From NCBI GenBank assembly GCA_964469565.1, contig CAYXZD010000019.1:1-64000 (forward strand): a stretch of DNA of 64,000 nt, in the 5' to 3' direction. This document shows positions 34,729 through 44,269 of the stretch, piece by piece. Position 1 is the first letter of the stretch, and the number at the start of each line of letters is the position of its first letter. The position numbers and the translations under genes are program-made. This stretch comes from GCA-2720975 sp964469565 (GTDB taxonomy: Bacteria > Planctomycetota > UBA1135 > GCA-002686595). The notes beneath the pieces were generated by a model that saw nothing but the letters and a program-made list of their open reading frames with translations, did not search any database and was not told the DNA's origin.

Positions 34729-35681
34729 TTAGAGAGGAGCGCAGCAATGCAGGCGACATTGACGATGTCGTCGGCGGTACAACCTCGGGATAGGTCCATG
34801 AATGGATGGCCTAATCCCTGAACGAGGGGGCCGAGGGCGGTGGCGCCTGCCAGCCGTTGGGTGATCTTGTAGGCAATGTTGCCTGAATCGAGATCTGGGA
34901 AGACGAGTACGTTGGCCCGCCCGCTCAGGGGCGAACGCGGAGCCTTGGATGCAGCCACAGCGGGGACAATGGCGGCGTCGACTTGGAGCTCACCGTCTAC
35001 AGTGAGATTGGGAGCCCGCTCTCGGAGCATGGCGGTAGCCTCACGAACCTTGTCTACTCGAGGGTGCTGTGCACTGCCGTGGGTGGAAAAGGAGAGCATG
35101 GCGACACGCGGGGCTTGGCCAGCAAGGCGTCGATGGCTCTCAGCGGAGGCGATAGCAATGTCGGCGAGTTGCTCTGCGCTCGGGTCGGGCACCACGCCAC
35201 AGTCGGCGAAGGTGTAGATGTCCTGGTCGAGGATCATCAAGAAGCAAGAGCTGAGTGTCTTCATGCCGCGTTGCAATCCAATCGTTTGGAGTGCTGCTCT
35301 GAGAACCTGGGCGGTGGCGGCGTCACTGCCCGCCACACCTCCGTGGCAGTCGCCCGAGGCAATCAGCGCGGCACCGAAAAACAAGGGGTCGAGCACCTGC
35401 TCACTAGCTTGCTCACGGCTCATGCCCTTGTGCTTGCGACGTTCAAATAGAGCTTCTGCAAAACTCTCTACGCGCGGGTCGCTGGCGGGGCGCAGACTTT
35501 CAACACCCGCAGGGACGCTACCCATGCCCCGTTGGGCGACCAGCACCGGCTGGCACAAGTTCTCAGAAGCGAGCGTTGCGGCAGCCTGGAGAACCCGCGG
35601 GTCATTGGACTCGGGGAGTATGATTCGCTTTGAAAGTCGCCGCGTTTTCTCGCGCAATTCTAAGATGACATCCAATGTCAA
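34725..35681 (-). CDS. pta: Phosphate acetyltransferase / phosphotransacetylase-family enzyme
   Basis: The TTG at 35681 shares TTGA with the upstream stop and is preceded by GGAGAG, giving 318 residues, the usual size of a stand-alone PTA domain. Family blocks include RLSKRIILPESNDPRVLQAA, MVAGSDAA-type turns (CHGGVAGSDAATAQVLRAAL), AMLSFSTHGSAQHPRVDKV, VDGELQVDAAIVPAVAASKA and NVLVFPDLDSGNIAYKITQR. It interconverts acetyl-CoA and acetyl phosphate. No ackA is adjacent. The operon context with AtuA proteins points to acyl-CoA metabolism, and a phosphate butyryltransferase-like role is possible. Confidence 0.9.
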   Translation of the reverse strand: MTLDVILELREKTRRLSKRIILPESNDPRVLQAAATLASENLCQPVLVAQRGMGSVPAGVESLRPASDPRVESFAEALFERRKHKGMSREQASEQVLDPLFFGAALIASGDCHGGVAGSDAATAQVLRAALQTIGLQRGMKTLSSCFLMILDQDIYTFADCGVVPDPSAEQLADIAIASAESHRRLAGQAPRVAMLSFSTHGSAQHPRVDKVREATAMLRERAPNLTVDGELQVDAAIVPAVAASKAPRSPLSGRANVLVFPDLDSGNIAYKITQRLAGATALGPLVQGLGHPFMDLSRGCTADDIVNVACIAALLSN

Positions 35682-36037
35682 CTCTCCGTACCGGGCTCTG
35701 GGATTGTGGCGAGGATCTCGTCGGGAACATCGAGAGACATGCGCAGGAGCGCAAGGCCGTGGGTCTTCCCCTGGGCATCCGTCTTGAGGGAGGCCGACCC
35801 TCCTCCGCCTAGGCTGTCGTCGAGGAGATAGTTGAGCACCCACATATTGTCGGCGGCGTGGCGGGTGACCCCACCCAAGTTGATGGCCTTGAGGTGTTCT
35901 CGTACGCGCTCTTCAGTCAGCGTCTCCTTGAGAAAATCATAGGCAGCTTGGGAACGGGCGAGGATGCCTGCGTTTGAACCCTCTCCCTTATCGCCGGAAC
36001 GGGCTTGGGCAATGCGCTGGAGTAGGACTGTGGTCAT
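35678..36037 (-). CDS. AtuA-like small protein (C-terminal domain stand-alone)
   Basis: Starting at the ATG at 36037 gives 119 residues beginning MTTVLLQRIAQARSGDKGEG. The RSGDKGEGSNAGILAR block matches the ferredoxin-fold domain that in some AtuA proteins is fused at the C-terminus. It lies 5 bp after the atuA stop, and its own TGA overlaps the TTG of pta. It probably works as a subunit with the upstream AtuA protein. The function in terpenoid or acyl-CoA breakdown is inferred from the family name only. Confidence 0.8.
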   Translation of the reverse strand: MTTVLLQRIAQARSGDKGEGSNAGILARSQAAYDFLKETLTEERVREHLKAINLGGVTRHAADNMWVLNYLLDDSLGGGGSASLKTDAQGKTHGLALLRMSLDVPDEILATIPEPGTES

Positions 36038-36042
36038 GGCGA

Positions 36043-37425
36043 CTAGGGGGTAGGGGATGTGAAGACGCTGACGCGAGTTTGAATGCGGGCTTTGGACACC
36101 AATGCGGGCCAGTACCCAATGATTTCCGTGGCCTTGGGGCGGCCTCCTGCGAATCCTGTGACCCCCGGGGGGCCGCTGGTCACGAGAGGCACAAGCTCTG
36201 AACCGAAGCGGTCCACCTTGGCCCGATCGGTGCCCTTGACCCCCATGCGCAAGACGACTTCGCTCGGTTCGCCGGACTCTGGGATTTCCACTCCAGCGTG
36301 GCAAACGTTGGCTCCTACGTACTCAACCATGCGCTCGTCCTCGCCGTACTCGTATCCATCATAGGCCAGTCGTTGCCAGACGATTTCGCTACAGAGTTTG
36401 GCCTTTGCGAGTGCTTGGGGGCCGCTCACGGTGAGTTGGCCCACAGCCTTCCAGCCATCTTGGTAGCTCATGGATACCTTGTAAGTTGGCGTGGCTGGTT
36501 CACCTTTGACGCCGCTAACGCGTACGCGATCGTTCCCCTCGTCGGTGAGAGTGAAACTGGTGAAGTCTGCAATGACATCCGGTGTGAGGTAGGCAGATGG
36601 GTTGCCCATCTCATAGGCCAGTTGGTGTACGACTGTTGAGCGGGTGACCATGCCTCCCGTCCCTGCGTGTTTCGTGACATAGAACGTGCCATCGCTCTGA
36701 GCTTCGATGATCGGATAGCCGATCATGGCCATGTTGGGAACTTGGTTCCAATCGGTGTAGTTGCCGCCGCTGCATTGGGCTCCGCATTCCACGATGTGCC
36801 CAGCAACAGTTCCCGCTGCAAGCAGATCGAGATCCTCGGGTCCCCAGCCAAACTCGTGAATCATGGGGCCGATGACGAGACCAGGGTCAGTCCCCCTGCC
36901 GGTGACCACAATCTGGGCTCCCTGATCAAGGGCCTCGGCGATTGGAAAGGCGCCAAGGTAAACATTTGCGCTCGTCACTCGATCGCGCATTCCCTCTAGG
37001 GGCTCACCGGTATCCATGTTGGTGAACGCCTCGCCATCGTCCAAGAGGCCGTCGAGTTGATGAAAGATATCATCTCCCTCGACCACAGCAATCTTGACAC
37101 CCTGGGCGCCGTGTTTGGCGAGGACCTCCATGAGTGCATCTTTACAGGCGTGTGGATTGACCCCACCTGCATTGGCTACCACTCGCACGTTCTTCTCAAG
37201 CAGTTCGGGGAGCACCCGGTCAATGAGCCGTACGAAGTCCGTCGCGTAGCCTTGACTGGGGTCACGGCTCTTGAGCTTTTGCATGATGCTCATCGTGACT
37301 TCAGCGAGGTAGTCGAGGGTCAGATAGTCCAGGGGCCCCTCACGCAGGAGGCGGATGGGGCCAAGGATGGAGTCACCCCAAAACCCTTGGCCGTTGGCGA
37401 TGCGAATGGAGGAATGGGCGGACAT
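36043..37425 (-). CDS. AtuA/DUF1446 family protein
   Basis: From the ATG at 37425 the protein has 460 residues. It begins SSIRIANGQGFWGDSILGP and continues LDYLTLDYLAEVTMSIMQKL and VVANAGGVNPHACKDALMEV. These are strong blocks of the DUF1446 family, which includes AtuA of acyclic terpene utilisation. Gly-rich segments VTGRGTDPGLVIGPM and VECGAQCSGGNYTDW follow. The catalytic role is not established. It starts a five-gene minus-strand set and is divergent from an acyl-CoA ligase, 176 bp away. Confidence 0.85.
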   Translation of the reverse strand: MSAHSSIRIANGQGFWGDSILGPIRLLREGPLDYLTLDYLAEVTMSIMQKLKSRDPSQGYATDFVRLIDRVLPELLEKNVRVVANAGGVNPHACKDALMEVLAKHGAQGVKIAVVEGDDIFHQLDGLLDDGEAFTNMDTGEPLEGMRDRVTSANVYLGAFPIAEALDQGAQIVVTGRGTDPGLVIGPMIHEFGWGPEDLDLLAAGTVAGHIVECGAQCSGGNYTDWNQVPNMAMIGYPIIEAQSDGTFYVTKHAGTGGMVTRSTVVHQLAYEMGNPSAYLTPDVIADFTSFTLTDEGNDRVRVSGVKGEPATPTYKVSMSYQDGWKAVGQLTVSGPQALAKAKLCSEIVWQRLAYDGYEYGEDERMVEYVGANVCHAGVEIPESGEPSEVVLRMGVKGTDRAKVDRFGSELVPLVTSGPPGVTGFAGGRPKATEIIGYWPALVSKARIQTRVSVFTSPTP

Positions 37426-37601
37426 GGGCCTTTGTGGGGAGGGCAGGGGCGGGGACGTGTCGGAGCGACCCCCGCAGTGTAAGGCTCCCGGGTGAGCCAT
37501 GAAACCGACCGCCTCAGCTTGTAGTTGGATCCGCGCCCTCCGGATTGTCAGGATAGGACACGACCTGTCCCCGTACCCTCTTCCCCTCAGCAATCGTACC
37601 C

Positions 37602-39284
37602 ATGGCTGACCCCATCTGGCTCACAAGTTATGACTCCGGAGTCCCTGCGAAAATCGAGTACGAGGAATTAGCCCTCGATGCCATTTTTCGCCGTTCCGTA
37701 GAGCGTTTTGGAGATCGTCCCGCTCTTGCATTCCTCAATTGCAAGATGACCTATGCCGAGTTGGCTGGTGAGGTTGATCGGGCGGCTACTGCATTCACCG
37801 CCCTGGGTGTTGAGGCCGGGACACGTGTGGCCATCCAGCTGCCGAATTGCCCCCAAGCGGTCATCTCGTTTCTTGCAGCACTGTCCTGCGGGGCCCATGT
37901 GGTCATGACCAACCCGCTCTACACCTTGAGGGAGATCGAGCACCAGTGGGGGGATGCGGAAGTGGTGCTTGCCGTTGTCGCTGACTTCATCTGGGATCAA
38001 ACCCTGAGGCCGGCGCGTGAGAAACTTTGCCCCAAGCAATACGTCGTAGCTTCGATTCCCGAATACCTACGCTTCCCTCTCAACCTGCTCGCTCCCATCA
38101 AGCTGCGCAAAGAAGACCCTCCCAAGATTGCCAAGGTGGCTCTGGAACCGGGTGTGAGCAAGTTCCGGGACCTTATCAATGCGACCGCTCCGAACCCGCC
38201 CAAGCCAACCCACGGGATGGATGATGTGGCCTTGCTTCAGTACACGGGAGGAACGACAGGCCCCTCCAAGGGAGCCATGCTCACCCATCGTAATCTCTCC
38301 TGCAACGTGCAACAGATCGATGCTTGGTTCACGGGCGTTGAGTATGGCAAGGAAGTCCTCTTGACGTGCTTGCCCCTGTTCCACGTGTTCGGATTGACGG
38401 TTTGCATGAGCTGGGGTCTCTGGTCCGGAGCAAAGCTCGTGTTGATGCCCAACCCGCGTGACTTCAAGTCTCTGGTAAAGAACATTGCCAAGCACCGCGT
38501 GTCACTGTTCCCAGCAGTGCCGGCCCTGTTCAATGGCCTGAACAACTTCCCCGGCATTGAGAAACACGATGTGAGCAGTGTGAAGTGCTGCTTCTCAGGT
38601 TCGGCGCCCCTAGCCGACGAGGTTCTGAAGCGCTTCGAGGAATTGACCGGTTCGAAGATCGTTGAAGGATTTGGGATGAGCGAGACCTCGCCGGTGGCGA
38701 CATGCAACCCCCTCTATGGAAAGCGGAAAGTGGGTTCGGTGGGCGTACCGGTTTCTGATACTGAGGTTCGTATCGTTAGCGCCGAGGATGATTCGGTCGA
38801 GGTCGAGCAGGGCACCGAGGGTCAGCTCCTGATTCGGGGTCCCCAGGTCATGGCGGGCTACTGGGGGCGAGAGGACGCGAGCGCGGAGGCCCTCGCGGGG
38901 GGGTGGATGCACACCGGTGACCTCGCTGTAGCCGACGAAGAGGGCTATCTGCGGATTGTCGGGCGAATCAAGGACATGATCAACGTCAACGGGATGAAGG
39001 TGTTCCCAGATGAAGTGGACGAGGTGCTCATGTCTCACGATTCGATTCTTGAGGCCGCCACCATTGGAATCCCCGACCCCGAACGCGAGGAGCGAGTGAA
39101 ATCATTCGTGGTACTTCAGCCCGGAGCCTCCATGGATGCAGAGGCGGTCAAGGCTTGGTGTGGCGAGAATCTGGCGCGCTATAAGGTCCCGCGGGATGTG
39201 GCGTTCCTCGACGAGTTGCCAAAAAGCTCGGTCATGAAAATCCTGCGCAGAGAATTGCGCGACATGGAAGAAGCCGGAGCCTGA
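37602..39284 (+). CDS. Long-chain acyl-CoA ligase (AMP-binding)
   Basis: A 560-residue ANL-superfamily ligase. The P-loop is YTGGTTGPSKGAMLTHRNL, the core is VEGFGMSETSPVATCNPLYG, the C-terminal hinge is GDLAVADEEGYLRIVGRIKD, and the catalytic Lys is in the final LPKSSVMKILRRELRD. It activates a fatty or other carboxylic acid to acyl-CoA through an acyl-adenylate. Size and order match FadD-type enzymes. It is divergent from the AtuA operon, so both may act in one acyl-CoA pathway. Confidence 0.93.
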   Translation: MADPIWLTSYDSGVPAKIEYEELALDAIFRRSVERFGDRPALAFLNCKMTYAELAGEVDRAATAFTALGVEAGTRVAIQLPNCPQAVISFLAALSCGAHVVMTNPLYTLREIEHQWGDAEVVLAVVADFIWDQTLRPAREKLCPKQYVVASIPEYLRFPLNLLAPIKLRKEDPPKIAKVALEPGVSKFRDLINATAPNPPKPTHGMDDVALLQYTGGTTGPSKGAMLTHRNLSCNVQQIDAWFTGVEYGKEVLLTCLPLFHVFGLTVCMSWGLWSGAKLVLMPNPRDFKSLVKNIAKHRVSLFPAVPALFNGLNNFPGIEKHDVSSVKCCFSGSAPLADEVLKRFEELTGSKIVEGFGMSETSPVATCNPLYGKRKVGSVGVPVSDTEVRIVSAEDDSVEVEQGTEGQLLIRGPQVMAGYWGREDASAEALAGGWMHTGDLAVADEEGYLRIVGRIKDMINVNGMKVFPDEVDEVLMSHDSILEAATIGIPDPEREERVKSFVVLQPGASMDAEAVKAWCGENLARYKVPRDVAFLDELPKSSVMKILRRELRDMEEAGA

Positions 39285-39308
39285 GCTAGCTCCGGCCGCG
39301 ACTCGACT

Positions 39309-39341
39309 CCGCCCCCTTGACATATGGCTCAAGGGGGGCGG
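39309..39341. terminator. Bidirectional terminator between convergent genes
   Basis: CCGCCCCCTTGA and TCAAGGGGGGCGG pair almost perfectly (one extra G on the right) across the 8-base loop CATATGGC. The hairpin sits midway between the acyl-CoA ligase stop and the end of the chalcone-isomerase-like gene, which converge. Confidence 0.65.
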
Positions 39342-39353
39342 TGGTTGCCCAGA

Positions 39354-40094
39354 CTACTTGTCCTCTTGGGCCTCTTGGGGCGGTGCTAAGAGAGTTTGTG
39401 GGAGCCGGCCGATCATCTTGGCCTTCTCCTCGTTGTCCTCGATGGAGTCCATGCCCAGATAAACATCCTGCAGGGCCCAAGAGAGGGCGGGGCTGTCGAA
39501 GCGGCCCATAAACTTGCCGCGCAAGTAGACATCAATGCGGCCCTTGGGGAAGAAATCAAAAATGATCTCGTCGTTCTCCTTGATCTCACCCTTGTCGAAG
39601 ATGGCGCGAAAAGTCGTCAACTCCTTGGCAGCGTCCTGCATCTTCTTGTTCTTCACTGCCTCTTTGATCCGGGGTTCAAGGGAATCATCGAATGCTTCGG
39701 CGACGTCTTCACCATCCACGTCACGATAGAACACCAAGCGCAGGCTCTTGACGAATCCATCCGAGCAGGCTGCCTTCGAGAACTTCTTGTCCTTCGACAT
39801 TTCTTTGGCGCTCTTGCCTATCCAAGGTGCGAGAGTCTTGCGCGCGCCCACGGGTTCCATGTACAGACCGAAGGCATAGACTTTGACATTGAGGAAGTAT
39901 TTGTCACGCACTCCAATGCCGGCCAGGGCTACCGTCGTTGGCTTGGCACCCGGGACATCCTTTTCAGCAGGAATTGTCCGCGTGCGGTCAAAAGCGATCT
40001 CGGTGCGCTTCTCAACGATGGGCTCATCACTGGGGCGGACCTGAATGGGGGGAGGGGTGAGCAGGGTGGCGGTGAGTAGGGCGCTGAGCAGCAT
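39354..40094 (-). CDS. Secreted chalcone-isomerase-like protein
   Basis: A 246-residue protein with a short signal sequence (MLLSALLTATLLTPPPIQV). The block TTVALAGIGVRDKYFLNVKV followed by YAFGLYMEPVG is characteristic of bacterial chalcone-isomerase-like domains, and FDFFPKGRIDVYLRGKFMG is the matching late strand pair. These bacterial proteins are thought to bind fatty acids and not to isomerise chalcones. Location next to an acyl-CoA ligase and before a lipase gene fits lipid handling. Enzyme activity is not predicted. Confidence 0.8.
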   Translation of the reverse strand: MLLSALLTATLLTPPPIQVRPSDEPIVEKRTEIAFDRTRTIPAEKDVPGAKPTTVALAGIGVRDKYFLNVKVYAFGLYMEPVGARKTLAPWIGKSAKEMSKDKKFSKAACSDGFVKSLRLVFYRDVDGEDVAEAFDDSLEPRIKEAVKNKKMQDAAKELTTFRAIFDKGEIKENDEIIFDFFPKGRIDVYLRGKFMGRFDSPALSWALQDVYLGMDSIEDNEEKAKMIGRLPQTLLAPPQEAQEDK

Positions 40095-40407
40095 GTGGAG
40101 TCCTAGGTGGAGGCCGGAGGAACGATCGTTTGGGCCGTTTGGTTTACAGCATTGGGGCCGAGGGGACTAGAAACTTGTGATACTGCCCCCCCTCACCGGG
40201 TCCCCAAGCTGTCCCCAAGGCAAGATTTCCGAGCCGAGTGGGGCCCGGTCAAAACGGGGGGCTTGCAGTTTGGATCAGGCTTGGGAGAATCTCCCACCGC
40301 GGTCGCCGCAGCCTCTCCTGCCCCACAGTTTGTCCTGCGTGCGTCACTGCCCGGGCGATTGCCCCACCGCTTCACCCCCCTCCCCGACCTCTCACAAGTG
40401 ATCCCCT

Positions 40408-42770
40408 ATGCGTCTATCGCCACTCACCCGCACCAGTCTCGCATCCCTGGCCCTCCTGTCCGGTCTCTCGGCCTGTTCCGATGGTGTGGAGAGCACTGAT
40501 TCCATCGTGCCCCGAGTTGTTCCGGTGTACTCGCCGTCCACGAGCGCCATTCCTGTGCCCAATGACTTGCTCTTTGCCGACACTACGGACCTGACCCTCA
40601 ACATTCCCGTGCTGGACCCCACCGATGGGGGCGATCCGCCAGTGGTCATGAACGGACTGGATGGCTGGTCTGTGGGGGCGCCGTTCAAGCTCGCCTTTAG
40701 TGGTCCAATCGACGTGAGCACCGCCGTGCCGGGTGGATCGATTCGAATCTTCAAAGTGACGACTGCAATGTTCGGCGGACCCATCAGTGGCGTGTCGGGT
40801 GAGCTGCCTGGGTCGGACTATCAAGCGGCTCTGGCCAGCTGGGATGCCACCGGATCCACTCTTGAGATTCGTCCCACCCTGCCCCTTGACCCTCAAACGA
40901 CCTACATGGTCGTGCTGACCGACGGCATCCTCGCCGCCGACGGCCGTCCCATTACCACGGATGCGGAGTATACGCTGGCGAGTTCCCAGCCCCTCCTGCC
41001 GCCGGATCACCCGTTCTTCCCCTTGCAAGTTCTTGTCCTGTCGATGGAGGGGGCTGCCGAAGCCGCCGGCGTGGATCGTGATTCCATCGCCATGACCTTT
41101 CACTTCACGACGCAGTCCGTGGGCAGTGTCCTTGACGTGATCAGCGCCGTTGCCTTCGGCGGCGCCGCAGCCGAGGCGGCCGTGATTGGCAACCTGTGTG
41201 GTTCGGGCATGGTGGACTGCTCGGCCGGTAGCGACCCCGAGATTCCTGCTGCACAGATCAGCGGCGTGTCCTTTTCGGGTGTGGATACCTTGACATTTGG
41301 CGGCGCCGGCTTCGCTGATCTATACACGGGCACACTGAGCGTGCCCTACTTCTTGACGGCAGCTTCAAACCCTTCTGTATCCAACCCGGTGTTCGATCTT
41401 GCCCCGACCACAGAATCGTGGCAAGCCCGTTACCCATTCAGTGCTTTTGGCGGCAATGAGACGAATCTGACCGCCTACAACCCCCTTCCCACACCCACAG
41501 GCTCCGAGCAGATTCCCATGTTGATTAGCGTGCCCAAGGCGCCAGCCTCCAAGCCTGCGGGCGGCTGGCCTGTCACGATCTTTCAGCATGGAATCACGGC
41601 CAACCGCCTGAGTTTGCTCGGCGTGGCAGACTCCCAAGCCAACCCCTTTGTGGGCGCGCGCGTCGTCGTGGCCATTGACATGCCCCTGCACGGTGTTTCG
41701 GCGGCGGATCCCTTGGCGGATCCCTTCTTCGCCGGGTACCAGGACGGGACGACCCGTGAGCGCACCTTTNNNNNNNNNNNNNNNNNNNNNNNNNNNNNNN
41801 NNNNNNNNNNNNNNNNNNNNNNNNNNNNNNNNNNNNNNNNNNNNNNNNNNNNNNNNNNNNNNNNNNNNNGGCGGATCCCTTCTTCGCCGGGTACCAGGAC
41901 GGGACGACCCGTGAGCGCACCTTTGGCCTTGACCTTTTGGACAATGCCACTGGAGCCCCGGGACCCGACGGTATTGCCGATGCCAGTGGCGCTCACATGA
42001 TCAATCTTGCGAGCCTCGCCACGGCCCGGGACAACCTCCGCCAGGCCGTGAGTGATCTCATTCACCTCAACGCGGTCCTGGGAACCATGGACCTGGACGG
42101 AGACACGATCCCTGACATCGACACGACTAATATCAGCTTCATGGGTCACTCCCTAGGCGGCATGGTGGGTATCCCCTTCCTAGCGAATACCATCAACAGC
42201 AATGCGGTGCCCGCTACTTTGGGTATGCCAGGCGGCGGCATTTCGAAGTTGCTGGATGCTTCCCTAGCCTTCGGCCCCAGTTTGCAGGCGGCCCTGAGTG
42301 CAGCAGGTGTCTTCCCGGGAACCGAGGACTATGAGACGTTCATGTGGGCCTCTCAAACCGTGCTCGACACGGTCGATCCTGTGCATCACATCGGGGCCCT
42401 CGCTGCCAGCGGAGACCCGATTCACCTTGTCGAGGTCGTAGGCGGTGGAAACACCGGCGTCGCCGACATGGTCGTACCGAATTTTGTGGCAGATGCTCCC
42501 CTTTCGGGCACCGACCCGTTGATCCTGATCGCCAACTTAGAGAGTTGGACAGCCCAGCTCTTCAATGACAATGGCGGCCAAATCAACTCTGGAATCAGCA
42601 CCATGCAAGGCGTGGTGCGGTTCATCGAGGGGACCCATGCCTCGCTTGTATCCCCTGGAACCACAGCGGACGAGTTGGCAGCCTTCTCTGAGATGGGCGT
42701 TGAGATGGCGACTTTGGGTGCCAGTCAGGGTGCCGCTATCAATGCGTTTGACACAAGCGTGATCCAATAG
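40408..42770 (+). CDS. Pla-1/cef-family extracellular lipase, interrupted by an assembly gap
   Basis: A signal-plus-lipobox N-terminus (SLALLSGLSACSDG) starts a large secreted hydrolase. The first part (to the 100-N gap) contains VPNDLLFADTTDLTLNIPVL and a LISVPKAPASKPAGGWPVTI-FQHGIT block near the oxyanion site. The part after the gap has Ser in FMGHSLGGMVGIPF and a late EGTHASL with the catalytic His. The 55 bp before and after the N-run are identical, so the gap is artificial. Removing one copy and the Ns (155 bp) restores a single frame of 735 residues. I therefore annotate one gene, not two fragments. Family assignment is by overall plan. Confidence 0.8.
41703..41726 (+). repeat. 12-bp tandem duplication at the left edge of gap 1
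   Basis: Two consecutive copies of GGCGGATCCCTT encode ADPL-ADPF in the lipase. The second copy starts exactly where the duplicated 55-bp gap flank starts (41715), so the repeat may have caused the assembly break. Confidence 0.85.
41770..41869. other. Assembly gap of 100 N with duplicated 55-bp flanks
   Basis: The run is exactly 100 Ns, a default scaffold spacer. Positions 41715-41769 and 41870-41924 are identical, so the joined contigs overlap and the N-run does not stand for missing sequence. Confidence 0.95.
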
Positions 42771-42827
42771 GGCGCTCGTTCTTCACATCCCCCCTTACAT
42801 TCTTCCCCCCTATCTAGACTTCATCCA

Positions 42828-43592
42828 ATGCTGACATCCCGCATCGCATCGACTCTTGGCCTGCTCTTGATGGCCTCCTGCTCAACTCTCGAGCATTTTT
42901 CCGAACCCCTCAGCGTACCCGCTTGGTCTGACAAGGCCGCGGGTACTAAGACCGTCGGGGCCTCCTCTGGCTGGGCGTTCTATGGCGCCGAAATCGAGGC
43001 CGTGGGTGCCAACGGCGTTTTGGTGGACGCGGGCATCCCCGACACAGGAACAGATTCCACCGACCTCACTCCGCGATACGGTGGAGCGATCAAGGCCGGC
43101 TACTCGGTCACGGATAACTTGGCCTTGGGCCTCGTGGCCGAGATGCGCAACTTTGAGGCCGATCCCATTGCTCCGCTCACGGCAACCTTGACCGCTGAGC
43201 CTTTCAATACCTACCACATCCTCCTGACTTCCCGTTACTACCTCACCCCGTATGGGGATGAGAGTCGGTGGCGGCCGTTCGTGGGCTTGGATCTGGGGTA
43301 CATTCCCGGGGTGGATTTCGGTCCGGTCAACGTGGACTATCCAGCCGAGACTGGGATTCCCACCGAGTCTGTCGACATCGAGGCCGGGTCCTACTGGTCG
43401 CTCGGGGCAGTAGCGGGAACTTCCTTTTTGCTGCGAGACAATCTCTCTGTCGATATGGGCGCATTCTACGAGTGGGCGATTACGCCTGCCGAAAAACGTC
43501 TAGGCCTTCCAAACCTCGGCGGGGCTGAGGCGGATCTTGAAGTCTGGCCTGAAGGATTGCTCTTGTTCTTTGGCCTGACGTATTACTTCTAA
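42828..43592 (+). CDS. Outer-membrane beta-barrel protein (OmpW/PagL-like plan)
   Basis: A 254-residue protein with a signal segment and possible lipobox (LGLLLMASCSTLE). The mature part is an alternating beta pattern, for example GGAIKAGYSVTDNLALGLVA, HILLTSRYYLTPYG, SYWSLGAVAGTSFLLRDNLS and the final LLLFFGLTYYF with a terminal Phe. It is a small barrel with no catalytic residues I can identify. It follows the lipase 57 bp downstream on the same strand. Confidence 0.7.
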   Translation: MLTSRIASTLGLLLMASCSTLEHFSEPLSVPAWSDKAAGTKTVGASSGWAFYGAEIEAVGANGVLVDAGIPDTGTDSTDLTPRYGGAIKAGYSVTDNLALGLVAEMRNFEADPIAPLTATLTAEPFNTYHILLTSRYYLTPYGDESRWRPFVGLDLGYIPGVDFGPVNVDYPAETGIPTESVDIEAGSYWSLGAVAGTSFLLRDNLSVDMGAFYEWAITPAEKRLGLPNLGGAEADLEVWPEGLLLFFGLTYYF

Positions 43593-43654
43593 GCCACACT
43601 TTTTGCGGAGTAGAATCATGGGGCTCGGGCAATCCGAGCCCCTGTCGCTGGACC

Positions 43655-44224
43655 ATGAGATCCTTGCTTCTCACTGGATTCGGTGCCTTCGAGGGGGTGC
43701 TGGTGAATCCGAGCGGTGCATTGGCTAGCCATTTCGATGTGCGGGCAAACATACACGGGACGGTGATTCCTGTGGAGTTTGCCGGTTGTGCTGATGCTCT
43801 CGATCAGGCTATCGATCAGATTGAAGAACTGGATTCTATCCTGTGTCTTGGCGTGCATCCGGGGACTAGCTTCCGCCTAGAGGCTCGCGCGGGTGCGGAA
43901 CTCAAGCCCGATCGGCCAGATACGTCTGGCACACTGGGCCAGGGCTTTTCCGGTCGAATGGGGGGTGGAGAGGGGGATCTGTGCACGAGCTACGATTTAC
44001 CCGCGCTGCGCAAGACTCTGCAATCGGTCACTGATGCTCCCATCGAAATCTCCCAGGATGCGGGAGGCTATGTCTGTGAGCGAGTCTATCGTCACGCACT
44101 CTTGCGAGGATCTGAGTTAGGCGTCCCTGCTCTATTCCTGCATGTGCCGCCTCTAGACGTGCTCCAACTCAATCTCCAAGTCCCCGTGGTTGGAGCGCTG
44201 CTCGACGAATTGACTGGGGTGTGA
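43655..44224 (+). CDS. pcp: Pyroglutamyl peptidase I-like cysteine peptidase
   Basis: A 189-residue member of peptidase family C15. The N-terminus LLLTGFGAFEGVLVNPSGAL matches the TGFxPFxxxxxNPS block. The triad is Glu76 (FRLEARAG), Cys141 (DAGGYVCERVY) and His163 (ALFLHVPP). It removes N-terminal pyroglutamate from peptides. The protein is slightly shorter than the usual ~215 residues and the usual N after the Glu motif is absent, so specificity may differ. Confidence 0.85.
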   Translation: MRSLLLTGFGAFEGVLVNPSGALASHFDVRANIHGTVIPVEFAGCADALDQAIDQIEELDSILCLGVHPGTSFRLEARAGAELKPDRPDTSGTLGQGFSGRMGGGEGDLCTSYDLPALRKTLQSVTDAPIEISQDAGGYVCERVYRHALLRGSELGVPALFLHVPPLDVLQLNLQVPVVGALLDELTGV

Positions 44225-44269
44225 GCGGATGCGTCTTTTTCGGGTGCCTCGCCAACGCAATCCTCATTC

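Noticed and set aside
39396..40079. 227-residue plus-strand ORF opposite the chalcone-isomerase-like gene
   Set aside because: It is a mirror of a well-supported minus-strand gene; no motif is present.
40408..42000. Lipase fragment with an unusual Arg/Pro-rich C-terminus after the gap
   Set aside because: It comes from reading the wrong frame after an artificial 100-N gap with a duplicated 55-bp flank.
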